Shown here: piece by piece, positions 35,701 through 41,660 of the stretch | Layout: every line of letters begins with the position of its first letter | How positions within the stretch are numbered: position 1 is the first letter of the stretch | Virus record (IMG/VR): IMGVR_UViG_3300017752_000033 | Span: 1 to 43,476 of that record | Source of the DNA: a virus | Reading direction: 5' to 3' (one strand) | DNA length: 43,476 nucleotides | Notes under the pieces: model-generated | Databases searched by the model: none | The model's input: only the letters and a program-made list of their open reading frames with translations | What the model was told of the DNA's origin: nothing | Made by a program: the position numbers and the translations under genes

Positions 35701-38331
35701 CATTTTGTAACCCAGGGCTCCTGTGTATTTTTTATTAATTGCTTTGTCGTACTTATCACCCACAGCTTTAGTGCTAGGAGCTCGCCTACCTTTTTTTCCT
35801 TTAGAGAAATTTTCAGTTTCTCCAATTGCACTAACCTTCCTATCTTTTCTGTTTTGTGGATTATCATAGCTAGAGAAAAATACATCTCTAGATAAAACAT
35901 TGACTCCTGATTGCTGTAATGCAAGAAGCTCTTTTTGTTGGGACTTGATATGACCAGCTACAGTACTAACTGGAGCTTCTAATTTATGCAAGCCAGTTTT
36001 CTTGTTGCCTCTATAATCAGCGACACTAGTTTCTACTTGCATTTTAGCTTTTGGCAATTGAAGAATGTTGGTGCCAGGTATAATAGTAGCTTCATTGGCA
36101 AAGTTGGGAATGTAACCGCCATAATATACTGGAGTTCCATTTAGAGAAACAGAATGGCCTGATTGATACTTTGATCTTAAGGTTCTTAATTTGTCTAGCT
36201 GATCTTGACTGTAACCGTTTACCTTGCTAAGTCGATCTAAATATAAACTTCCACTACCTAGCTTTTGTTTTAAAAATGTTTCAACAAACCTTCTTTCGTT
36301 AGAATTATTAAGTTGAAAGTTTATGTTTTGTCCTGATTTTTTGTTTTTAAATTTAATACCTTTATTGGCTGGATCGTTTAATGTGTCATTAATTTTTTGA
36401 GATCGAGTCCTGGGATCAATAAAATTCGGAATTAAGCCATCGAATTTATATGGGTCGAAGCCATGTTTATCTTGAAAAGTTGATTGGTATTGCTTGCCAG
36501 CTTGACTTTTTTGTGGAGGCAAAATAGCTTCTTGAGAAAACCCATCGAATTTTTTAACTGTTTCTGCATCGTTATACACGACATCGCCAACTCCTTTTAT
36601 TTTAGTTTTCTTAATCTTACCAGGTTTATAACCTGCCTGTTTGGCTCCACCGGACTCAACTACAGCTTCCATATTAGAGACTGAGGAATCTTTAGGGATA
36701 AGTCCAGAAGATGCAGTTTTAGGTTTACCTTGAGTTAGGCCAGGTGTAACTCCAGACCTTAATAATCCAGGAGCTAATGAAGCAGCTAATTGAGATTGCC
36801 TTTCTAGGAATTTAGTTTGATCTGCAATTACTCCAAGCATAATTTGCTCTTGTTTAAGTTTGTCACCAGCATACTTATTTAATTCTAGAGCTAATTGTTT
36901 ATTGTTACCTAAAGCCATAACAATAGATTCTTGAATTTTCCGTTCTTTGTCTTTAGCTGAAACTATTCCAAGAATATCTTTAAGAGAACTTTTAGCGAAT
37001 TTTAAGGCATTAAAAAACAACTTACCAAATATACCGAATGCAACAACTAAACCTGGACCAGTTAAAACACTTCCTATTCCTCGAACCAAACCTTTAGCGA
37101 AATCCGAGCCCAAGGATTCTGAATCTGAGCCAAATAAATCATTTAAAGCTCCACCAGCCGAATTAATAGCATCCAATATATTTGAAATGCCTGGAGCTAA
37201 AGCTAACTCTCCTATGTTGGCAGATAATTCTTGAATGGTGAGTGAGGTTTGTTTCGCTAAAGAGGATATTGTTTGCTGGAGCTGAGCGTTTTTTTGCTGT
37301 GCTTGGTCGGTAGCACTAGCTGATATATCAGTCGCTTGCGCATACAGAGAATTCTCTCTGTTTAAATCTTTCAAAGCAGCCTTTAAGACATTAATTTGAA
37401 AAACACCACCGACTTGCTCTGCAACTGCAGCTTTCGTTGAAGATCCTAAAGTATCATAAGTTTTAGATAAACTAGTCAAGACTGTTAAGGCTGGTAGAGT
37501 GTTGCCTCTAATATCTCGAACGGCCACCCCGAGTTCTTCTAATCTATCCAAAGTACTACTTCGTTGTATACGAGTAAATATTGTTTTAAAACTATTACCA
37601 ATAACAGCACCACCACGAGCTGTAATTTGTTGCGCAGAAGTTACTGCTCCTACCAACTGATCAAAGCTTACCCCGGCATCTTGAGCTACAGCTCCAGATC
37701 GAGCTAGAGCATTAATTAAATCGTCCGCACTAACAGCAAACTTAACGTCTACTGCAGCCAATTTATTAATTATAGAGGTAGTAGTTAGGCCAGCATCAGC
37801 AAAACCATTGACGGCAGCAGTCAAACCAGAAACTGCAGCCGCTGCATCGATTCCAGTTAGTCGAGTTAATATCAATGCATCATTGGTTCGACGTAATGTT
37901 TCCTCCATGGATAGACCTTGACGAGAGAATTCTAAAGCTGCTTCCGCAGCTATTTCTAAGCCTTGAGATGTGTTGCGAGCTACATCAAATAAGTCTCGAC
38001 CAAATTTTTCTAAATTAGGCAAACTCGTACCTAATACAACATTAATGTCTGTTAAAAGTTTTTCAACTTTAACCGCTTGTATTACGACTTGAGAGAATGC
38101 TGTTGCTACACTACCTATAATGGCCGCTGATGCTCCAAATGCAATCACACGAGCGTTAGATGCTTCTAAAGATTTAGAGAACTCATCAGCTTTTTGAGTT
38201 ATTCTACCCAAAGGTTGTGTGTAATCTGATGCACGAATTTTAACGCTTAATCCTCTGCGGTTCACTCGATTGACGATATCTTGAATAGATTCATCTAATC
38301 CTACTACTCTTCCTTTAATGTTTAATGCCAT
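26749..38331 (-). CDS. Giant tape measure protein with embedded cargo-like modules
   Basis: 3860 residues; lambda gpH is 853. Residues ~50-400 are the conserved tape-measure domain (PhageMin_Tail type): ALEFSRQGLSMEETLRRTND, LARSGAVAQDAGVSFDQLVG, GNSFKTIFTRIQ, EQVGGVFQINVLKAAL. A hydrophobic stretch follows near 415-445. From 543 to 1842 eight copies of GLIPNF-type motif (543 GLIPKD, 632, 739 GYIPNF, 974, 1390, 1615, 1765, 1842) separate unrelated segments, including an ADP-ribosyltransferase-like one and a GNAFE nuclease-like one. Residues ~2000-3100 are Lys/Glu/Gln-rich coiled coil. Two copies of a GG.V..P.KV..ML..GEYV(I/V) motif lie near 3160 and 3735. It sets tail length and occupies the tube lumen. 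GAGAGG 11 bases before the ATG supports the start. Confidence 0.92.
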   Translation of the reverse strand: MALNIKGRVVGLDESIQDIVNRVNRRGLSVKIRASDYTQPLGRITQKADEFSKSLEASNARVIAFGASAAIIGSVATAFSQVVIQAVKVEKLLTDINVVLGTSLPNLEKFGRDLFDVARNTSQGLEIAAEAALEFSRQGLSMEETLRRTNDALILTRLTGIDAAAAVSGLTAAVNGFADAGLTTTSIINKLAAVDVKFAVSADDLINALARSGAVAQDAGVSFDQLVGAVTSAQQITARGGAVIGNSFKTIFTRIQRSSTLDRLEELGVAVRDIRGNTLPALTVLTSLSKTYDTLGSSTKAAVAEQVGGVFQINVLKAALKDLNRENSLYAQATDISASATDQAQQKNAQLQQTISSLAKQTSLTIQELSANIGELALAPGISNILDAINSAGGALNDLFGSDSESLGSDFAKGLVRGIGSVLTGPGLVVAFGIFGKLFFNALKFAKSSLKDILGIVSAKDKERKIQESIVMALGNNKQLALELNKYAGDKLKQEQIMLGVIADQTKFLERQSQLAASLAPGLLRSGVTPGLTQGKPKTASSGLIPKDSSVSNMEAVVESGGAKQAGYKPGKIKKTKIKGVGDVVYNDAETVKKFDGFSQEAILPPQKSQAGKQYQSTFQDKHGFDPYKFDGLIPNFIDPRTRSQKINDTLNDPANKGIKFKNKKSGQNINFQLNNSNERRFVETFLKQKLGSGSLYLDRLSKVNGYSQDQLDKLRTLRSKYQSGHSVSLNGTPVYYGGYIPNFANEATIIPGTNILQLPKAKMQVETSVADYRGNKKTGLHKLEAPVSTVAGHIKSQQKELLALQQSGVNVLSRDVFFSSYDNPQNRKDRKVSAIGETENFSKGKKGRRAPSTKAVGDKYDKAINKKYTGALGYKMTHDQAKVDQIGKGLTPIESKYNKIEQANLIAKSIRLYSDKSISDFLRRRGLTKEGQSFQQENFSDSLNVLSQSGIDTESLSLKEQAKLIKQYNLSSGLIPNFVKDYRKIKSSLNKASTIDDFLKGSGLTKAQASHIFLSGSKESNSFIRNLAFDSMKESGKYTIDPSLSSATKFFNQIQKQKTNPKEKQLITPFRKDLDKIALDAGKSEHEKLKQKYKPLTTSYNYKNAYSKLQSKQYKSIDEYAKDVNIPKNYLNETKLFNKNAPLHPGLTYHLNEKEIKNFQKKINELNNLGSGQGKQFIKGNAFEKYIVEEAFNKSYSKDSKPFDLEGISSQSSDPKLRKLFDIQGPYTYGDTIWSQNDYGHGPAKILKKIMNQGLFNFSRFKQPKSKARPVAMKGKSASNSVKTYRFNFGAKVADMIGMPDQRKGKSIKSHVVTENKNKLTSDSREGSSAKIKSALGEQIPDGSKIAFTYARDYVNVGDQAASILDQIKDGGAETNIKEKLKELNASGGLIPNFANLNLYRGQSKSRSTIDKPTIGKNMPSFSGVKTPEDVVKIIQNFTKSHVSGPMSGYRDIGESDNVMPSGATSFSTSKTVAKDFAGSITPGQPVTDGQVLSKTVPEKNVFNKKKLLRILSKGADPKKGYYPKVEEFKKAMASGAIQEWAKKNGGVYLNVAGRRNDPSLLKHYKTEYGRKEYDFYDKSMNSMVPQSDIGRNPNGTNQISPREAEVMQIFNRGLIPNFAPNVFAKRSFAYRRDGGKDWYTSLGGTGKHMNQFVKWLETNKKLPPQQMQKLKGQFTKDKDSYEKSYRDQYKSVKSGNSSSSSRRGFYGTKATSGRSLPGEQKMNLNITDPNTKLFIKKDKMEALINEWKNSPEVRSDLMFLNRGLIPNFANPLAESIAREKSAGISESMIRVDQDDSLKSRLNPMGLAVTNTRDEPAGVKQGIQRAREMGIDPKTHGASNGLIPNFTTEAGRGAIDEGYLKRINATSKDLADSNQKASDATTDLTGRLFGLTTVTYMLEGAFSEVEGTTGQVLKTFTGVAQGASQAALTFEALSPMASGLSDKLTKWGSSLQGTSGFLGKSKGVMGTFVKSLGGAAKSLPLIGSVVAGVIPIFSALKENTGLFDSGLDTLNKSAKKTAKSIEAVGSAMEATTSVQETQKQITDLTNSGQANTYQGQMKLMSLNSTLIKNQNALQQSALSLAKELNLSGDELQAMTSGTAQGMSKLQEAMTKLTIRQSVTSSAQNMGYEGALGQDIDFKHVLMKSQTSSGQVAPAYRNQNLSQRIFGDDREKRLTFESGALNLSNTMNIAGVEKQDALGQMSKFQRMNNGDNGKDLDLMESYAKEIADINQPLSEFVLQLMASGKSAEHIRTTLSLINPIYQKIANEGEKISKENEIQASISKEVNAQKRKLLNAISLQATMANNNLKLLKDEQNYATQRMNHQAKLTESLGFLSEETENNEKIAIEQKKIDNEYLNKKQKANDDAIAAQNKLAADLFAGSKDKTGMNFSILKGDYEKKVLKPSGPGSLSQSNPSTATETIKASENPEEAFQGNLKKLQKQLTDAGMSELSAKLKGVRSAEEANARSLDYLKNLNDSAEKSKQLSKLQEMNVVSSEGLNSKLESINQSKDEQLRVANEEKSMAENNLGQLRKEFQLNKNGVGAARQRVDRYNELKKFLAIQGGMQQEVNKAMLEEVDAVIINGQISKEVNGFKRSYLQNSDYISKLTESLAVTLDEEYTNELEALAKQRARIAAEEKNTKLQELAAQTIQERIRNERSGFGKKMRDSNTETNAKLEVDPDTGKTFFEGKADLNLTEVTNAGKELAAQFAADKTAGVHLQETLNTMAEEGRSWVKSVNDFQQRLNDNDFATKAKQSTITEYGNVVGKSQAREGMLNKITRKDFSGTSSPDIQNELVGLTGFQAKSKTATKDLITETNNLTDQHKANIEFKRYEAEASRKMTEESISFSSSLIEARSRLDSNDFGKKALEQSQTNALSARGEAQSVSGKRNKVTDPTSDFFGKTGNEIDVDTSTTKLTTETNRLTDVFNQRVKSGYFSIEAEESLKQAKIKAKEAEEQFTAQLKAGQFTFDAHEEMNQAQRDFTKELIKLKEKIANGEGFRDGAREVELDEKRSQYKVQKAEGTRDAYSEKGATVRAAESDLAVAQARKEMNLELGKEALFRDTITERIAQNNVALERFGETLANTSFDAVENGLNDLVTNMGDSTKSMSDSLKSFAGGIAQSISDAFKQRATKQLTSGIFELFGMGDTGIEAKNRGGLIQGFASGGSVGSPDKVPAMLTSGEYVVRKKIVDKLGSKSLESINESGSLDDLYNKNNEDLFDISTEGAAPLPSVVQSADRSMMEKNLLNQRPMISEEKPSVGSLSDEDSEMIRMNALSDALNKFHGGIVGLFQGGLANLSKTLLPVQKLNRGGMSDHSDWSSFGFNPSAQTGVAMSQKNLKGELTARSSSKPASVESPEPNLFNRSLHEKAANIKSAALNMESVNSRAPIEKFRVGDENAKYSHVPANESTAASKFYDQTMSIGSDSPSNIQQSLMNTSSIPATRKSLEKQLESANFEVPGFDEGGDPGDKKNWLESTWDKGKKALTSNADDSAMSKIAKGSGTLVGNVVASREKESGQNEDTSPKPPSKPQRLNSSSALDIDSTSPMMSARYKANDSYRKDYAQYLLDKYEYEVQKQNEHVMNNANQLQAIAGNITGAIAAHGLNNEFKNIKNARADKKDAKNLKSLEEKVEADSSGFKKVEMKPKSESGRIDLGLQKANESNTNMSPGSSIAQGSPSSNHTNSYSKSATRLSQPGKNTTINNKYLYTGTSSNNTETPNEIFSRTRDEKPLQMSAGGRVHGPGGIDKVGPIMLDKGEYVIKASSVKNVEKKYPGFFNRLNSMKMNQGGPVTNTPNMSSNVSNATNTSSQSNNISVNVTVPPNNSSGDTSGSVNQEVLAGKIKEAVTHVISQEQRVGGSLRGK
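26768..26773 (-). promoter_or_regulatory. Strong ribosome binding site (AGGAGG) deciding a GTG start
   Basis: AGGAGG on the minus strand, eight bases before GTG of tail-tube-like protein A and inside the last codons of the tape-measure gene. It supports GTG over later starts. Confidence 0.85.
32791..36705 (-). repeat. Eight dispersed GLIPNF-type motifs in the tape measure gene
   Basis: Six-codon motifs at 36688-36705 (GLIPKD), 36421-36438, 36100-36117 (GYIPNF), 35395-35412, 34147-34164, 33472-33489, 33022-33039 and 32791-32808. Most are preceded by Ser/Asn-Gly, Ser-Ser or Asn-Arg and several are followed by Ala-Asn. Spacing is irregular (77 to 416 residues) and the intervening sequences are not alike, so these are conserved joints between modules and not a tandem repeat. 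Confidence 0.9.
33560..34146 (-). other. ADP-ribosyltransferase-like segment within the tape measure
   Basis: Residues ~1396-1590, between two GLIPNF motifs. Visible are LYRGQ with Arg1402, SFSTSKTVAKDFAG (Ser-Thr-Ser motif near 1469) and GRKEYDFY with Glu1574. The order and spacing fit the R-S-E class of ADP-ribosyltransferases (R...STS...E). The usual second acidic residue of an ExE pair is not obvious, so activity is uncertain. Confidence 0.5.
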
Positions 38332-38342
38332 ACCTTATAATT

Positions 38343-38348
38343 CCTCTC
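38343..38348 (-). promoter_or_regulatory. Ribosome binding site (GAGAGG) of the tape measure gene
   Basis: GAGAGG eleven bases upstream of the tape-measure ATG, in the 31-base gap after the second chaperone-like gene. An AAGG closer to the ATG is too near to act alone. Confidence 0.6.
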
Positions 38349-38362
38349 GATATAAGTACACA

Positions 38363-39367
38363 TTATTTTGTTTTATATCCACTTAATTCCATTAGGTCTT
38401 CCATGGAAAGAGATCCTCCTTTCTTTTCTGCAGCTTCGTGAAGAGAAACTTGAGATCCAGAACTCGATTCATTTAAGCCAGCATATTCATAATCTTCTTT
38501 AGTTGCACCCATGAGGGTTGTGCCAGCACTATCACTAGAAAGCTTTTGCTTCATTTTATCTTTTGCCTCGGTTGATATACTACCATAATCAAGTAAAGCT
38601 TTTGGGTCTTTTTTAATTTTTTCTGGAATATGTTGATTCTGCTCAAATATATTTTTAAAAATTTTAGTATAAACAATTAACTTCAATTGATTATATGTTA
38701 AGTGACAAACTGGATTACCAAAAAAACCAACTGTATCATCACTAAATGGAAAGTAAATATAATAAAAATCTTGGAGAATCATTTCTTGTATTTTTAATTC
38801 TTCAAACATAGCAAACGTTTTATTGTATGCTTGAATAAATTTTGCTACATCATCTGAGTATAAATCATTAAATTTATCTTCATCAGGAAAGACAAGCTTG
38901 GTTAAATTAGAATCCTCATAAAAACTTTTAATTACATAATGATCATTTGATCTTTTGTCAGCATAATCTTCAGCATTTAATCCAATTAAGTCATTTTTTT
39001 TGTTTAATAACTCAATTAATTCAGATTCAGCAGCTTCAATGTTTTTGTTTTGATTATCAATTTGAGATTTTAGCAACAACTGAGGTTTTGCTAGTCTTAA
39101 TTGCTCAATGTATAACTCTTGTTTTGTGATAGCTTCTTCGTCGGAATCTGACCAAACACCATCTTCTCGAAGAATAGATAATAAATCTTCTTTTAAAGGG
39201 ATACCTCTTTGTTTTGCTTTCTCGACGTATTCCAGGCGAATATCATCTATATCTACTTGATCTAAAGAACTGAGGTGTTTAACATAAAATGTAGTCCCAT
39301 CAATTTTAACTTCAGATCGACCAGTTACAATATCTCTGAATATTTTTCTGTATGAAGTTGCATCCAA
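38363..39367 (-). CDS. Tail assembly chaperone-like protein 2 (abuts protein 1 in the same frame)
   Basis: 334 residues from TTG, which directly follows the TAA of the upstream gene in the same frame. No later in-frame ATG would preserve the conserved N-terminal part. GAGGG about 11 bases before TTG could start it independently. It is a paralogue of protein 1: VDIDDIRLEYVEKAKQRGIP here matches EEADMEYSIEMSKCVKQGVL there, followed by a similar long helix, then MILQDFYYIYFPF against AFISFWYFSAA. It lies just before the tape measure, the position of lambda gpG/gpGT, so a role in wrapping the tape measure during tube polymerisation is likely. The chaperone role is inferred from position and pairing. 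Confidence 0.7.
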   Translation of the reverse strand: MDATSYRKIFRDIVTGRSEVKIDGTTFYVKHLSSLDQVDIDDIRLEYVEKAKQRGIPLKEDLLSILREDGVWSDSDEEAITKQELYIEQLRLAKPQLLLKSQIDNQNKNIEAAESELIELLNKKNDLIGLNAEDYADKRSNDHYVIKSFYEDSNLTKLVFPDEDKFNDLYSDDVAKFIQAYNKTFAMFEELKIQEMILQDFYYIYFPFSDDTVGFFGNPVCHLTYNQLKLIVYTKIFKNIFEQNQHIPEKIKKDPKALLDYGSISTEAKDKMKQKLSSDSAGTTLMGATKEDYEYAGLNESSSGSQVSLHEAAEKKGGSLSMEDLMELSGYKTK

Positions 39368-40219
39368 TTATAAACTACCCTCATCAATATCTTTTTCAAG
39401 ATCTTTAAAGTCATCATGGGATGCAGCAGCACTAAAATACCAAAAGCTGATAAACGCAGTAAGCTTGTCGTAAACAATGGAAAGTAATTCATCTTCATTT
39501 TCTTCCATAGTGTACAAAGACATTTGTTTATCCGCAAAAGAATTACCTGAGAAAAACGGTTCTAACTCTCCATCTTTTTCTTGGTTAGTGAGATTTAATA
39601 AATACCAAGCAATTACTTTGTTTTGAGCTTTACTGTCTGCGGTATGATTGAGTAATGCACTGAAATTAGTTTCTGCTACAGCAATAGCTTTTCTTAAAGT
39701 GGCCATATTTTCACCAATAGATTTTCGCTTTGCTTCGTTAGCTTCATTATTCGCTGATTGCATGGTGAGTTGAGTAACTTCTGTTTGAAGTTCGCCAAGC
39801 TCTCCATACATAGCTGAAAGCTTGTTGGCGTCAGACTCGCTCAACATACCGCCAGTATCAGAATACTTATTCATTAACATAGCTTTAGTGAGAACTCCTT
39901 GCTTCACACATTTACTCATCTCGATGCTGTATTCCATGTCAGCCTCTTCCATTTGGCGACGAGTGGGCTGTTTAATTACAAAAGTATGTTCTAACTTTTT
40001 AGTTTCGGTACGCTTTTCCTTTACTATTTGTTTCTCTTTTACTTTTCGTTTCTCTTTATCTTTATACTTTTCTTCAGTACCATCTTCTTTTTTGCGAGTT
40101 TTTTCTACCTCGATTTCTTTTTCGACATCTACTTCTTTTTCAACATCTACTTCTTTTTCTTCTTCAATTTCTTGAAAAACTTTAAAACGATATATTTCTT
40201 TATTTGATTTTGTATACAT
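39368..40219 (-). CDS. Tail assembly chaperone-like protein 1 with charged N-terminal repeat
   Basis: 283 residues from ATG at 40219, which has AAAGGA and AAGG upstream; an earlier in-frame ATG overlaps the previous gene and is less likely. Residues ~16-73 are extremely charged, with a repeated VEKEVD unit (18-base period near 40124-40160) and then Lys/Glu-rich sequence. The folded part begins near TRRQMEEADMEYSIEMSKCV, continues with a long helical stretch, and ends in an aromatic segment (AFISFWYF) and acidic tail. It is the paralogue of the next gene and occupies the gpG position upstream of the tape measure. No slippery site is needed, since both genes share a frame. Function inferred from context. 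Confidence 0.7.
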   Translation of the reverse strand: MYTKSNKEIYRFKVFQEIEEEKEVDVEKEVDVEKEIEVEKTRKKEDGTEEKYKDKEKRKVKEKQIVKEKRTETKKLEHTFVIKQPTRRQMEEADMEYSIEMSKCVKQGVLTKAMLMNKYSDTGGMLSESDANKLSAMYGELGELQTEVTQLTMQSANNEANEAKRKSIGENMATLRKAIAVAETNFSALLNHTADSKAQNKVIAWYLLNLTNQEKDGELEPFFSGNSFADKQMSLYTMEENEDELLSIVYDKLTAFISFWYFSAAASHDDFKDLEKDIDEGSL

Positions 40220-40253
40220 TACCTTGTTCCTTTGGTTGTTAAATATTATAAAT

Positions 40254-40538
40254 TTATTTGAAATTAAATTCAACAATAAATTTTTCTAAATCATTTTCAG
40301 ACCCTCTGATTGATTCGTTTCCCATATCTAGTATTTTTTTGCGAAGATATTGCATTTTGTCTTCATCAAAATAATTAGCTTGATCTAATAAGCTAGCATG
40401 TTCTGGGAGATGTTTTTTTAATTTATGAAAACAGATTTGGTTTTCAGTATATAGATCCTCCATTAGGACCAAGAAGTTTTTAAATAAACTTTTAGTACTA
40501 CCGTTAAACCTTTCAGAGAGAAAATCTTTTGCTTCCAT
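40254..40538 (-). CDS. Small protein of unknown function, first gene of the leftward tail operon
   Basis: 94 residues from ATG at 40538, preceded by AAAGG at good distance; a frame opening 27 bases earlier lacks a comparable ribosome site. Helical, mixed-charge sequence (MEAKDFLSERFNGSTKSLFK, then YLRKKILDMGNESIRGSEND) with no recognisable motif. Being first in the operon before the chaperone pair, it may assist tail assembly, but nothing in the sequence shows it. Confidence 0.6.
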   Translation of the reverse strand: MEAKDFLSERFNGSTKSLFKNFLVLMEDLYTENQICFHKLKKHLPEHASLLDQANYFDEDKMQYLRKKILDMGNESIRGSENDLEKFIVEFNFK

Positions 40539-40561
40539 AAAACCTTTTACCAACAAATAGT

Positions 40562-40582
40562 ACACAAATTATTGGTTTGTGT
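40562..40582. promoter_or_regulatory. Inverted repeat in the divergent intergenic gap
   Basis: Arms ACACAAA and TTTGTGT are a perfect 7-bp match separated by 7 bases, followed rightward by a run of A. The repeat is central in the only divergent gap of the window, where both transcription units should begin. It could be an operator or the base of a 5' leader hairpin. No convincing -35/-10 pair is visible. Confidence 0.35.
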
Positions 40583-40594
40583 GTAAAAAAAAGC

Positions 40595-41053
40595 ATGGGT
40601 TCGTTAATTAATGATAGTGAGAAGGGAAGGTTTCAGTCTGTATTTCAAGACATTCATGATACTTTCGCAAGAGATATTAAGTTTATACAGGATGCTAAAA
40701 GAGTTATTTTAAGTACAGATCCAAATTACAATTATTTGTATAATAATGTAAGAGGTCAAGTAGCATCTGTTAAATACAAAATTGTAGAAAAAACATTTAA
40801 AGCTAGAATATTATATATAGGCAGGCAAAATGAAGATATATTTGATGGAGAAGCTGGCGCTCAAATTAAAGTAGATAAACATGTGGGTGAAGTAAGAATA
40901 AAAGTAGACTCAGAAGGTTACTCTTATTTAAAAGGAACCAAAAGATGTGAATTTGATGGCAGGAAATTTTCTGTAATTAGTGATGAAATGCCACACGGAT
41001 TATTTACCCCACACTTTTACACATTTTATTTAAAAGCGGTAGACGAAGGCTAA
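40595..41053 (+). CDS. Probable neck / head-tail connection protein
   Basis: 152 residues from ATG at 40595. A TTG six codons earlier is in frame but inside the inverted repeat, and neither start has a strong ribosome site. Opening MGSLINDSEKGRFQSVFQDI is helical; the second half is beta-rich (YKIVEKTFKARILYIGRQNE; GYSYLKGTKRCEFDGRKFSV). The helix-then-beta build and its position ahead of two other small genes, divergent from the tail operon, fit a neck or head-completion protein. The family is not recognised. Confidence 0.6.
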   Translation: MGSLINDSEKGRFQSVFQDIHDTFARDIKFIQDAKRVILSTDPNYNYLYNNVRGQVASVKYKIVEKTFKARILYIGRQNEDIFDGEAGAQIKVDKHVGEVRIKVDSEGYSYLKGTKRCEFDGRKFSVISDEMPHGLFTPHFYTFYLKAVDEG

Positions 41054-41057
41054 TACA

Positions 41058-41660
41058 ATGATCCCAAAATTAACAAAAAATAAATTATCCAAGTTAATAG
41101 ATTTAAGGAAATCGCCAGAATATATAGCTGGAGTAAAAAAGATAGTGTATCAAGAATTTGAAAAAGCAAGATTGAAATTAATAGCAGAATTTAATAGACA
41201 TCCAGTAACTAGAGAAATTGAAGGTGGGCCTAATGCTAGTAACCTTTCAGACACTTTGGGTGGATATGGAAATCTTTTTTCTTTCATTGGCTTTGAAGTC
41301 AACTCTAAACCTACGAATGCTATTAGGTCAAAATTAAATGATGTAAGATTAGCTAATGTCAATTTCGATAGACGTGGATTATTTAATGTAGTAGCTTTAT
41401 ATCCACAACCAGAAGAAATATTTCGAGTCACCCCTTTACCTTGGGCAGAAGGTAGGAGTTGGGCAGAAGGTATTGAGAAAGGGTTGTCTGGGTTTGGTAT
41501 GTATTTAAATAAATCATATGATGGAAGTAAATCTGGAAAAGGGCTACAGTCAGACTCTAAAGTGAGGTCGGGTAAATTTAGAAATACTAGCTATATATCT
41601 AAATTGATCAGAGATTTTGAGAGAGATTTAAATTTAATTAATAGCACAAAACTATTATGA
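41058..41660 (+). CDS. Probable neck / tail-completion protein
   Basis: 200 residues, preceded by GAAGG eight bases before ATG. The sequence has a basic helical start (IPKLTKNKLSKLIDLRKSPE), a middle segment with HPVTREIEGGPNASNLSDTL and GNLFSFIGFEV, and an aromatic/Pro block (VTPLPWAEGRSWAEGIEKG). The last segment is basic and Ser-rich. The size and place between two likely connector genes resemble tail-completion proteins of the HK97 gp10 type, but I see no diagnostic motif. It overlaps the next gene by ATGA. Confidence 0.55.
   Translation: MIPKLTKNKLSKLIDLRKSPEYIAGVKKIVYQEFEKARLKLIAEFNRHPVTREIEGGPNASNLSDTLGGYGNLFSFIGFEVNSKPTNAIRSKLNDVRLANVNFDRRGLFNVVALYPQPEEIFRVTPLPWAEGRSWAEGIEKGLSGFGMYLNKSYDGSKSGKGLQSDSKVRSGKFRNTSYISKLIRDFERDLNLINSTKLL

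Noticed and set aside
39368-39370. TAA recoded as a sense codon throughout the phage
   Set aside because: Other genes here end normally with TAA, TAG or TGA at sensible overlaps, so the code is standard. Only local readthrough remains possible.
39325-39537. Leftward 70-residue frame across the chaperone junction, considered as a frameshift product
   Set aside because: It ends within 14 codons of the junction and cannot reach chaperone 2, which is already in frame with chaperone 1.
40577-40594. TTG as start of the first rightward gene
   Set aside because: It lies inside the inverted repeat with no ribosome site, and ATG at 40595 is a simpler choice, though that one is also weakly supported.
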